The notes beneath the pieces are model-generated. The model was not told the origin of the DNA. It worked only from the letters and a program-made list of their open reading frames with translations, and made no database searches. From the NCBI RefSeq assembly GCF_036884655.1, contig NC_088349.1:44606501-44670500 (forward strand): DNA of 64,000 bases. The letters are read 5' to 3'. Source of the stretch: Musa acuminata AAA Group. Lineage: Eukaryota; Streptophyta; Magnoliopsida; Zingiberales; Musaceae. The position numbers were made by a program, and so were the translations under genes. Positions 1 through 9,404 of the stretch are shown here, one piece after another; position 1 is the stretch's first letter, and every line of letters starts with the position of its first letter.

Positions 1-1101
1 AAATTGACTAGGGCTCTCTATGGCTTGAAACAAGCTCCTAGAGCTTGGTATGAAAGGCTTAGTTCCTTTCTTATTTTAAATAATTTTACCAAAGGCAAGG
101 TTGATACTACATTGTTTATCAAACACTTTGAAAATAATTTTCTTATTGTACAAATTTATGTTGACGATATTATTTTTGGCTCTTCGGATGAATCACTATG
201 TGAATCATTTGCCAAATGCATAAGTCACAAATTTGAAATGAGTTTAATGGGTGAATTAACTTTCTTTTTGGGATTACAAATCAAACAACTCAGTGATGGT
301 ATATTTCTTAACCAATCCAAATATACATTAGAATTGTTAAAATGATTTAACATGAGTAATTCAAAAGCGATAAATACCCCTATGAGTACTTCAACTAAGT
401 TAGATATGGATAAAAATAGTGAAAATTTCGATCAAAAAACATATAGGGGAATGATAGGTAGTCTACTCTACCTCACCGCGACTAGACCGGACATCACGTT
501 TAGTATAGGACTCTGCGCTAGATTTCAATCTAATCCTAAATTATCTCACCTTAAGAGTGTTAAAAGAATATTTATATATCTTAAAGGAACTTCAAATTTA
601 GGATTGTGGTATCCAAAGTCTGATAAATTCGATTTAATAGCTTATGCAGATGTCGATTTTGGCGGATGCAGGATAGATAGAAAAAGTACATCCGGAACAT
701 GCCAATTTTTAGGACATGCACTTGTTTCTTGGACTTCCAAGAAACAAAATTCAGTTGCACTATCTACGGCGGAAGCCGAATACATTGCTGCAAGTGCATG
801 ATGTGCACAAGTTGTCTGGATGAAAAATACATTAGAAGACTATAGAATTCACTTGAAAAACATTTCCATAAAATGTGATAATACAAGTGCCATATGTCTT
901 ATCAAAAATCCGATCCAGCACTCTAGAACTAAGCATATAGATATTAGGCATCATTTCATACGCGATCATGTCCTTAACAATAATGTCGTTCTAGAATTTA
1001 TTGACAAAAAGCATCAATTAGTAGACATTTTTACAAAAGCCTTAAATGAAGACCAATTTGAATTCATTAGAAGGGAACTAGGTATGTTAAATTGTCCCTG
1101 A
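1..1101 (+). pseudogene. copia pol: end of reverse transcriptase and RNase H
   Basis: This is the C-terminal part of a copia polyprotein that copies element RNA into DNA. Visible landmarks are [12 protein letters not shown] near the left edge, the catalytic motif YVDDIIFGS, the RT tail ending in MIGSLLYLTATRPDI, and RNase H motifs (DRKSTSGTCQFLG, ALSTAEAEYIAAS, RTKHIDIRHHFIRDHV). The whole stretch is one reading frame, broken only by in-frame TGA codons at 343-345 and 799-801. The first fits a CGA to TGA change before FNMSN. The true stop is at 1099-1101. The DRKSTSGTCQFLG form of the RNase H motif is typical of SIRE-type elements. It is non-functional as read, but only lightly decayed. Confidence 0.9.
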
Positions 1102-1280
1102 AAATAAGCTTGTTTGAATGTATTTTTCGAATAATGTCTCATTCTTGTTCCGTTCTTTTATGGAGTTGATTTCATCCTTCTCTTTCGATTCCAAATGATA
1201 TATTATAGTAATATCTCAACCTATCTTGAGTCAAACACCTCTAAAAATTAAGAAGAGGGAAGAAAGAATTCTTTCTTCTC

Positions 1281-1400
1281 TTCCGCGGCAAGCTAGTGGT
1301 GGCACTGCCAGAATCGACGGTAGCATCGCCTGAGCGCTTGGGCGCCAGGCAGTGGCACCGCTTGTTTTGGCGGTGGCACCGCCCGAGAGCCCCTTTATAA
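1281..1400 (+). promoter_or_regulatory. GC-rich palindromic motif array with TATA-like box ahead of the env-like ORF
   Basis: Repeated variants of GGCGGTGGCACCGCC (perfect copy at 1369-1383: two 7-base arms around one G) are followed by TTTATAA at 1394-1400, about 160 bases before the env-like ATG. The same motif, in the same order relative to a TATA box, occurs in the LTR of this family (4084-4098 then 4159-4166). That is seen directly. A role as an internal promoter for the env-like ORF is inference. Confidence 0.45.
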
Positions 1401-1562
1401 CCCGAGGGGTTAGGGCCGACGGTGACACCACCCCCAACCCGTGAGAAACTGTCTTAAACTCTCCCACAACCTCTCTAAATCTTCATTCCAGCATTAGAAG
1501 CCTTGGAGAGAGATTCTTGTTGGTCCAAGCTCTCCATCTTCCAAGAGATTCTCAATAAGATA

Positions 1563-2658
1563 ATGGCTCCTAAAAGATCAAAAGGGAAAAGGGTTGAAGG
1601 AGATTCATATGACCAAGAACTTTTTAGATCCAAAGAAGTAGCTCTTAGGTTTCCAAACTTCGAAACAAGATGTATCCATAAGGGTAAACACGTTGATCTC
1701 AATGAACTAGGAAACCTAGAACCCATTAGGTGGTTTGCACATCTAGATGCCCTACCTCTGCTACAAATAAATGAACCAATCTATCCTAGGTTAGTTAGGC
1801 TATTTTATGCAAACTTATATGTGGATAATGATAGCCTAAGTACTTACCTACTAGGGACACAAATTAGAATTTTTTATAATACTATTTGTCAACTAATTGG
1901 AATCATTGAAAAAGATAGGGGTTGTTTATTTTAGAGGTAAATGAGATGTCAATACAATCGGAGCAACTTACTCCGAAACCGTCGAAACTATTTTTGCAAA
2001 TCCTGACCTCGGCATAATACCCAAGAGTTGTGAGCACCTACTGCCCTTTAACTCTAAAATCCTTCATCATATCATAACTAGCATACTATTCCCTAAGCAA
2101 TTTCATCTTGATTAAATGAGTCAAATAGAAATAAGCACCATGTATTGGATTATGATCGATCAATATAACTGTTTTGGATACTCAATCCGGCAAAACATGC
2201 AAGATATTATAGCTAAAGACACTATGTTGCCATATGGAGGGTTAATCACTCGATTCCTACTTGCCCATGACATTTGTATCCCACCCGATGAAGAAACAAT
2301 TCAAAGTGATCGGTATAACATTATCAATAGAAATTTGCTGAAAAGACTTAGGTGCACATTTAGCAACGGTATATGGGTTAGGCAACCTAGAAGGACTGAT
2401 CCAATTCCCCCACCAGTAGAACACCCCGAAACACCAATTCTTAGGGGAAATGAATCTCCTCCTCTTAGTCCCTTTGGCGCAGCACCTTCAGCTCCTATTT
2501 CATCCTCCGAAGAACTCATTATGGCATAATTGAATCAGATCAAATTACAGCAAGAACAAATTCAAATCTAGCAAATTGAAATTTTGAAGGAACTACGACA
2601 AATGAATCAAAAAATAGATGTCATATATCACCACTGTGGCTTACCTCCTAAGGATTAA
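1563..2658 (+). pseudogene. env-like ORF of SIRE-type copia element, broken
   Basis: An extra ORF placed after pol, where SIRE-lineage elements carry their env-like gene. The chosen start is the ATG at 1563 (MAPKRSKGKR, a basic N-terminus); the open frame extends upstream to 1503 without a better start. Conserved-looking blocks include FETRCIHKGKHVDL, a segment around LGIIPKSCEHLLPF in the next frame, and MYWIM followed by LPYGGLITRFL. A proline-rich linker (about 2400-2470) and a glutamine-rich, coiled-coil-like tail ending in HHCGLPPKD follow. Breaks: a frameshift near 1920 at a G run, and stops at 1932 (old frame), 1942, 2113, 2527 and 2569. The fold resembles the family often labelled putative plant transposon protein. 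No confident signal peptide is visible, so envelope function is unproven. Confidence 0.65.
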
Positions 2659-2700
2659 TCGATGTAGTGCTTACCTCCTAAGGATTAATCGATGTAGTTT
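2641..2700 (+). repeat. 30-bp tandem duplication at the end of the env-like ORF
   Basis: Two adjacent 30-base units (2641-2670 and 2671-2700) match at 27 of the first 27 bases. The unit contains the last codons (LPPKD) and the stop of the env-like ORF, so the terminus is present twice. Confidence 0.85.
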
Positions 2701-3412
2701 CTTATTCTATTCTGATTACTCTTAATGTGAAGTTAGAAGTCTATCATCTTCTTTTGAATAAAAATTGAACCTTTGTTTAAGATGTATTGTTAAATTATGG
2801 ATGTTCGCTGATTTGGTTTTGAATCTGGATAAATATTTCTTGTGAGATTAATTTTGAATGATGAATTTCATATGATTAATCTTTATGCTCACTTCTTTTG
2901 ATTTTATGATCACAAACTATGTGTTTCAAGTCTCATCTCCTTATTTTTTGTTGAGGACAAAGGGGGAGAAGTGATGACTTATATGACTTATGTGCATCGA
3001 TAGCATGACTTATATGAATTGCAAAAGCTTGCCTTATATACCTTGCTTGTCTTATATGTCTATATCGCAAGATTGGTTGATCATATGAAATCATTCCTCA
3101 CATTTATATCATGAAATAAATGTTGAAAATCTTTATCATATTTTTTATCTCTCGTTAAAGTGAAAATTATCTATTATCATTTGACTTGAAAATGATTTTC
3201 AATAACTGAAAATTATGAGAAATACAAAGATTCATATTTGCTCATGCTTAATAAGACAATGATAAGTTCAACGTTAGAACTTATCGATTTATGCTTGAAT
3301 TCAAAGGGATGGAATTCAAGTGGTTTTATCTTCTCACAATATGGCATATAGATAGGGGGAGTTATGTTTAACTCCGTCATCAATTGATTGTCATCATCAA
3401 AAAGGGGGAGAT
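2701..3412 (+). other. untranslated 3' region with two polypurine tracts
   Basis: No gene is visible. An AAAGGGGGAGA-type purine tract occurs at about 2959-2971 and again at 3400-3411, immediately before the LTR. The second is in the standard place to prime plus-strand DNA synthesis. Short repeats of GACTTATATGA lie at 2976-3020. Confidence 0.6.
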
Positions 3413-4661
3413 TGTTGAATCTCATATTTTGATAATAAAATCAATTGATGGGTTAATTGATCTAATCCATATTATTGAAGTTGAGTGTGCAGGTTTAACT
3501 ACGACAGCCTAAAAACATAAAGCAAGGATACCATAGTCAAGTTCGATGGACGTTTAAGAGTCCGAAGATTCGTCGGAGATGCTGTCGGAACTAACCAAGA
3601 AAGAATGGAGACTTGTCGGAACTTTCGAAAGTCTGCCGAAGAGAACGTTGGAGGTTCCCAGAGATCACCGAGAAGGCTCGACTACTCGTTGAATTCGTTA
3701 CAAGATCGGGAGCCTGTTGGGAGTCCGCCGGAAGAAACCCGAGGGCGTATCGGAAGTCCACCGGAAGAACGCAGGAAAGCTCGCCGAAACAAAGCTTGAC
3801 GTTGGCCGGTTAAACACTTGCTTAGAATTATGTTTTTAGGTATGTAGTTCACATGTAATTAGGGTTAGGATTAAGGGACAATCCTATACCTTGGTTAGGG
3901 GCCAACTAGGCCCAAAAGTGACTTGGTTTGGGTCGGACGTAAAGCCCAACTAGAAATTTGTAAGGACGGGCGATGGAACCGCCGGACTGGGCGATGGCAT
4001 CGCCTAGCACCCGAGACCAGGCGGTGGCACAGCCACCAACAAGTGGTGGCACCGTAGTACGCTTGCCTGACAAGACATTGACAGGCGGTGGCACCGCTAG
4101 TCTCGGAAACCCAAGAGAATTCAAAATTTGGAGCCCAAATTTTTATCCTCTTGGGGCCTATAAATACCCCTCAATTCTCAGTAGAGAATATACCTTTTGC
4201 AAAGCAATAGTTTGAGATAAGAGCCTTAGAAAAGTCTTAGCAAGTCTTGTTTTTCAAATTGCTTGAGTGTTCACCTCCTCCCATCTTGTTGAAAAGAATT
4301 ATAAGAGTGTGAACCATTTGTAAAGGTTGTTAGAGGGGTATTAGTCCTTCCCCTACAAAGAGATTTGCTAATGGAAGTTGAGAGCCTCTTCGAAGAAGGC
4401 TTCGCAAGTGGATGTAGGTCATTTTGACCGAACCACTTTAAAACTGCTGTGTTATCTGGTTTGCATCTTACTCTTGCCATTTACATACTACAAACTTCTT
4501 TACGTAGTCACTATGCTTCCATACGCTTCTAAGTTATCAAGCTTCAAAATCGGTTTCAATCAATATTGGTTTGTATCGTACAGAAGATTTTTCCAAAATC
4601 GAAGTTTTAATCCGCTGCACTAATTCACCCCCCCCCTCTTAGTGCCGCTCCGATCCTAACA
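3413..4661 (+). repeat. 3' LTR of SIRE-like element A
   Basis: Begins TGTTGAATCTC right after the purine tract and ends CCGATCCTAACA. It is 1249 bp long. Recognisable by homology to the minus-strand LTRs at 6342-6714 and 56202-57784 and the solo LTR at 28593-36398. It contains the palindromic GC array (3966-4100), a TATA box (4159-4166) and a C run near 4628. Confidence 0.88.
4159..4166 (+). promoter_or_regulatory. LTR TATA box
   Basis: TATAAATA followed by CCCC inside the SIRE-like LTR. The same box occurs at 29600 in the solo LTR and, on the minus strand, near 56890. Transcription would start about 30 bases downstream. Confidence 0.65.
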
Positions 4662-6291
4662 CTATCAAGGTACCATCTCTTGCTCCTAGCTTGTGATGGT
4701 GTATGTCTCTACAAGAAAGGATAATTTTTAGGTATCCATTTACTTTTGAGTGCCTCAAAAACTAATCTACATTGTTTATTATGTTGCATAGAGTTTATTA
4801 TGGTTCTTTTAGGAACCCAAATCAGTTTGTTCGGGCTAATTTTCTTGAATGGACAATGATACGTTTTATGTCCATATTTGTAACAAAAGTTGCATTTGCT
4901 TTGGTGTCAAACATATAAGATAAGGCCTTTTATAAAGGTGGTTGGATTTTGGTGAGGACTTCTCACAAATCCGATTCCACTTCTTTTGGGAACGTGACCC
5001 TTATTTGTAGGGATCATATTCAAAGACTTGCTACCAACCTCGAATTTCTTCAAGGTGTCCTTAAGTAGCAAGTTCTCTTTTTGGAGAGTTTCTATATCAT
5101 GGCATTTTATACATGGAGCTAAACTATCATGATATTCAGTTTTTAATTTATCAAAATTACTAATAAGACTATCATGCTCCTATTTTAATAATTTATATTT
5201 TCTACTAATTGTTTTGCATTCATCAAATAAGTTATGGAAGGCATTTAATAATTAATCAAATGATAAATCTACATCAATTAAATTTGTTACCTCCTCTCCG
5301 ATGGCTATTAGGGCATAATGAGCAACTGGCTCGGTGTTGGACTCCTCTTCTTCGGACGCACTTGAGTCATCCCATGTTGTTTTGAGTGCCTTCTTCTTTG
5401 ATGTACTCTTCTTGGCTTGGGGACAATCACTTTTGTAGTGTCCTGGCTTTTTGTACTCGTACCAAATAACTTGGTCCTTTTTGGGTTCAAATTTATTTTT
5501 TGTGTCATTTTTAAACTTGTTTCTCTTAATAATTTTTTTGAATTTCCTTGTTAGAAGTGTCAAGTCATCGTCATAGTCCTCGTCACTTGAGTTTTCTCTC
5601 AAGTTGTCATCTAAAGTTCTAAGTATCATATCCTTCATGTTCTTTGGAAGGATGTCTTCTTGCTCTTCATGAGCCTTGCAAGTCATTTCATAGGTCATTA
5701 ATGACCCGATTAGTTCTTCAAGAGGGAAGTTGTTTAAATCTTTAGCCTCTTAAATAGCAGTGACTTTAGGGTCCCAACTCTTAGGAAGGGATCTTAGAAT
5801 ATTATTTACGAGCTCAAAATCTAAAAACTTTTGCCGAGTCTTTTTAGACCATTGACGACATCCGTGAAACGGGTGTACATATCGCCAATAGTCTCGCTCA
5901 GTTTCATTCGAAAAAGTTCAAAAGAATATATCAAAAAATTGATTTTTGACTCTTTCACTCTACTTGTGCCTTCGTGAGTCACTTCGAGTGTATGCCAAAT
6001 ATCAAACGCGGTTTCACAAACTAAAACATGATTAAACTTATTTTTATCAAGTGCACAAAATAAAGCATTCATAGCCTTTACATTAAGAGCGAAAGTTTTC
6101 TTCTCCAATTCATTCCAATCAATCATTGGAAGAGAAGACTTCAAAAATCCATTTTCGACAAGATTCCAAAGTTCAAAATCCATTGAAATAAGGAAGATCC
6201 TCATTCGGGTCTTCCAATAAGTGTAGTCTGTCCCATTGAATATAGGTGGACGTGTAATAGAGTGGCCCTCTTGATTTCTAGCATACGCCAT
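4662..6291 (-). pseudogene. copia gag and first codons of protease (SIRE-like)
   Basis: Gag forms the particle that packages element RNA. The start is the ATG at 6291 (MAYARNQEGHSITRPP). The core includes FNGTDYTYWKTRMRIFL and continues to 5821. A frameshift near 5820 moves the rest to another frame (5698-5252), with acidic DEDYDDD and basic stretches. The first zinc knuckle at about 5440-5480 reads WYEYKKPGHYKSDC, so its first Cys is lost. A coiled-coil segment (about 5050-5200) and a second, intact CX2CX4HX4C knuckle (CNFCYKYGHKTYHC, about 4875-4920) follow. The frame ends at RWYLDS, the aspartic protease active site, exactly where element A is inserted. Several internal stops are present. 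Confidence 0.82.
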
Positions 6292-6327
6292 CTCTCTTAG
6301 GTTTTAATCCGTTTGATAGTTAACCCC

Positions 6328-6339
6328 GCTCTAATACCA
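6328..6339 (-). other. primer-binding site (initiator Met tRNA type)
   Basis: On the minus strand this reads TGGTATTAGAGC, two bases after the LTR end. It is one base off the usual plant TGGTATCAGAGC. Confidence 0.8.
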
Positions 6340-6341
6340 AT

Positions 6342-6714
6342 TGTTAGGATCAAGAGCACTAAAAGGGGGGGTGAATTAGTGCAGCGAAAAACTTTCGACG
6401 ATTTAAAATGACGTTCGTACGATAAAATCGTTTCCGACGTAAAATCGTTTTTGGAAACTTAACTTGAAAGCGAGTTCATAAAGGAGTGCAACAAAAGTAA
6501 TAAGTAAAAGCACGTATGGAGGTTTGCAGTAAGGTAAGCAGCAAGAATAAATACAAACCAGAGAGCACCGTAATTTTAGATCATGGTCTTGACTCCAGCG
6601 TATCTCCTGCTACATGTCTTACTTCTATCATAATTAATCATGTATACTTATCTCAACATATGGATTAGATAACAAATGACAATTGACTTCATCATCAAAA
6701 TTCGAGATTCAACA
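6342..6714 (-). repeat. 5' LTR of SIRE-like element B, internally deleted
   Basis: On + it runs from TGTTAGGATC to GAGATTCAACA, the two ends of the family LTR. Its length is 373 bp, against 1249-1583 bp in the other copies. The missing middle, including the GC array and TATA box, joins near 6585. Confidence 0.85.
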
Positions 6715-7427
6715 TTTTATCTAACAATATTTATTGATTTTATATAATGAATGATGATACTCTTAGTGAATCTAGTCATGATTTATACTTTATAATGTGA
6801 TTCAATGCATTAGATTCAATGGTTTTATACATCAAAACTAAGTGAGTCTAATCATGATTAATATACGTAAGATTTAACATTAATAAGGTCATTTAATTTT
6901 AGGAGTATGAAAACTAAGGACTCATAAGTCCGTCGTATCTCTTTTACCTCTAAAGTTACGTTCAATTTCTTGCGAGTCTAGGGTTACATCAATAATCAAC
7001 CGAACATATAATCCCTTATTGAGTACTATATACAACGTATGGTGCACCTGCAAAATAGGATGGTACAGTGGCTGCACATTGCATGTTATCTAAAAGAGTA
7101 AACGCAGACCAACAGTGTGGTTGATATGAACTTGCGGGTGCACAGTCTGATTCAAACCCAACACGTGAAACTTGATTTGATCGCGTTAATTTGGACGCAA
7201 GACCATCTAATAATATATTTGATTAGAAACTTCAATCATTGACGAGCAAGATCTATTACTTTATAATCTTCCTATTTTGTAGAATGTAATAAACTCTGGT
7301 CTCAATTTAAATTAGAGCACTGATTATAGTGTGATTTTTCTAGAAAAAATTTATATTTTTTGTATTTTTCAATCCGTGTTTCCCATTTTATTTTTTTCAA
7401 ACAGCTCTCACTTATAATGTTTTGCAA

Positions 7428-7486
<59 letters not shown>

Positions 7487-7872
7487 ACTTATTTTTTGAG
7501 TGTTGATTCTATGAGCACGAATTGTCATCGATTGATTTTATAATAGATTATCTTGAAAAAAAATAAAGCAAATTAAATAATTTGGTATGCCTTTTATTCT
7601 ATTTTCTTCTTTTAGACAGAATTGGTTTGAGTGACAAAATTGGAACAGATCGACATGATATTAACTATTCTAATCAAAATTGAGCTGAAATCATTAATAT
7701 CCAAAAATGGCACTGAAATCATATTGACAAGGCTAGAATGCGTAAGCCATTCCATTGACATCATTCTCAAGCAGCAAAGCGGTGAAGAACAAGAACACCA
7801 CTCGTTGGCACATAAAGATCACGCCATATCTTATTCCACTATCCAAACCTAGGAGAAATCATCTTCACAACA
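6715..7872. other. AT-rich flank, no gene seen
   Basis: No supported coding region; a 73-codon ORF at 7631-7852 has no recognisable features. It probably includes the 3' untranslated region of the minus-strand TBL gene; TTTATT at 7593-7598 is a possible minus-strand AATAAA signal about 275 bases past its stop. Confidence 0.4.
7432..7481. repeat. (TA)n microsatellite
   Basis: About 25 uninterrupted TA dinucleotides followed by an A run. Confidence 0.95.
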
Positions 7873-8629
7873 TCAGAAAGCAGACCTCAGTTCTTCATCG
7901 CCCATCAGAATCTCCATAAGCATGTCGTTCCAGGTATCAATTGCCCCAGGCAAGCACCAGTGAAGGCAGTCGTTCTGTGGCTTCTTGCTGATGTCCGGGT
8001 GGATTCTCCTGTAGGGTCCTGGATGCCCATCTGGCCTCAGAGCGGAGAGATGGTAAGTGTCAAGCAGGCTCATCCTCAGCCCACTCCTCACCCCTTCCTG
8101 GAACCCCTCCTCCTCCACTTCTCTCATCACAACATCCACTGGGTCAGCAGCGTACTCACTCTCCTTGTAAGGCTTCGTTCTGTTGCAGATCCCCCCACTG
8201 TACCACATCCCATGCTCGAAGTGGGTGGGAGTCCAGGTCCTGAGAACCACCAGGGGCTTGTGCTCTGAGCTGCTCACGAAGTCGAACACAGATCGGAGTG
8301 CTCTCCGAAAAGAGTAGTCCATGCCAAGTTCCCTCAGGTTCTTCCCCGCGCAGTAGTGGCAGCCGACGACTGTGTTGTTCTCCCAGAATATGGTTTCTCT
8401 GAGGAACCACTGGCCACCAGAAATCATCACGTAGTCGTACTTGTGGTATTGGCTCGTCCAGGTATCGTCGAGGACGTCGAGATAAAGCTGGATGTGGTTT
8501 TTTGAGATGGCTTGCGTAGATTTGATCAGGAAAGGAGCCCAAATCAGCCCCAGTGTGACGTTGTGAGAAGGCAGGTGCCATGTTTTGGTCTGAAATGTTT
8601 CGTCATGGTAGACCAGCACAGCTTCTTCC
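7873..8629 (-). pseudogene. TBL copy 1, exon 3 (3' half of the split gene)
   Basis: Catalytic C-terminal part of a trichome birefringence-like protein (PMR5N plus PC-esterase family), Golgi enzymes that O-acetylate cell-wall polysaccharides such as xylan. The exon reads from EEAVLVYHDE, through YDYVMISGGQWF and LVVLRTWTPTHFEHG, to the conserved DxxH motif in NDCLHWCLPG (7960-7971), and ends LRSAF with a stop at 7873. It is open throughout. Codon 1 of the exon and the two preceding exons lie at 14109-14738, separated by a copia element inserted on the opposite strand. CTTCC at 8625-8629 is the target duplication. Without the insertion, exon 3 would be 759 nt, identical in length to copy 2. Confidence 0.92.
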
Positions 8630-9352
8630 TGTTGGGTCCAGCCCATAGGCTTGGATAAATTTGGGCCATCAGTCCAAATCAAATAAATCAAGAGAGAAAG
8701 AGCAAAATTGAGTGAGAGGACAGCGTGCACAGCGAGCGTGAGCGTGCAGCGTGCACAGGGAGCGGGCAGCGTGCACAGTGAGAGTGAGCGTGCAGCTTGC
8801 GGCGTGCAGAGAAATAGAGAAAGAAAGATTAAGTTTCTGAGTTTTCTGCTTGACGATCGGTGGCCAAACGTTGTCAGTTTCGGCCCAAATTTTATGTGGA
8901 GAATCCTTGCAGCAAACTCTACAATCCTAACGGTGTTGATCTACAGTTTACCCTCTCTAAGGTACTTTCCTACGATATCCACTCCGTGAGACCTAGAATT
9001 CTCTTTTGAAGAGATCCATCTAATGAAGATATGCTATTCTTGAGCCAACATCTATGATGTTGATGTTATTCTGATCCTCTAGTTATTCTAGAGAAGACAT
9101 ACTGTAAACCTGTTATCATTATTATTGATAGTGGAAGTTTGAGGTGGACTACGGTCCCGTGATTTTTCCCACATTGGGTTTTCCACGTTAAAAAGATTTG
9201 GTCTCACTGTGTGATTGATTTATTGCTCTATTGTCTATGCTGTGCTGATTGATTTAGCATTTTGATATCAAGTTGGTATTTTGATGAGGAACCTATTTTG
9301 ATACACAAAGAGGGAAAAGAATTATTCCGCATTAACATGTTTCTTCCCAACA
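8630..9352 (+). repeat. 5' LTR of C1
   Basis: TGTTGGGTCC to TTCCCAACA, 723 bp. Near its start (8720-8815) it carries repeated GTGCAC and GAGCGTGCAG words. It pairs with the LTR at 13363-14108. Confidence 0.93.
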
Positions 9353-9354
9353 AG

Positions 9355-9366
9355 TGGTATCAGAGC
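9355..9366 (+). other. primer-binding site (initiator Met tRNA)
   Basis: TGGTATCAGAGC, two bases after the 5' LTR end; exact match to the usual plant copia primer site. Confidence 0.92.
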
Positions 9367-9404
9367 AACATGTTGTTTGGTGCTAGTTTTCTTGTGTGAT
9401 TGAA

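Larger units (their letters stand above)
1..4661 (+). mobile_element. SIRE-like Ty1/copia retrotransposon A, 3' part
   Basis: The 3' half of a copia element whose 5' half lies outside the window. In order it carries the end of reverse transcriptase, RNase H, a GC-rich motif array, an env-like ORF, an untranslated stretch with two polypurine tracts, and a 3' LTR (3413-4661, TG...CA). An extra ORF downstream of pol and a long LTR are hallmarks of the SIRE/Maximus lineage. The element ends inside the protease codons of a minus-strand relative, so the next five bases (CTATC, 4662-4666) should be its target duplication. Confidence 0.85.
4662..6714 (-). mobile_element. SIRE-like Ty1/copia element B, 5' part
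   Basis: Read on the minus strand: 5' LTR (6714 to 6342), primer-binding site, gag, and the start of protease. It is cut at 4662, where the LTR of element A begins. The remainder should lie upstream of this window, beyond element A. Same family as A. Confidence 0.82.

Noticed and set aside
1563..2658. Possible endogenous virus envelope gene
   Set aside because: It lies in a copia retrotransposon after pol and lacks a clear signal peptide or membrane segment; treated as an element ORF.
4271..4623. Small ORFs within LTR A
   Set aside because: They lie in LTR sequence whose relatives do not keep them open.
7960..8581. ORFs in other frames over the TBL exon (7960-8268 +, 8156-8581 -)
   Set aside because: Shadow frames of the real TBL coding sequence, which explains their lack of stops.
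8646..8730. Hydrophobic N-terminal extension of the LTR-TBL chimeric frame as a signal anchor
   Set aside because: The open frame does reach 8730, but its upstream start would be GTG; the first ATG is at 8646, after the hydrophobic part.
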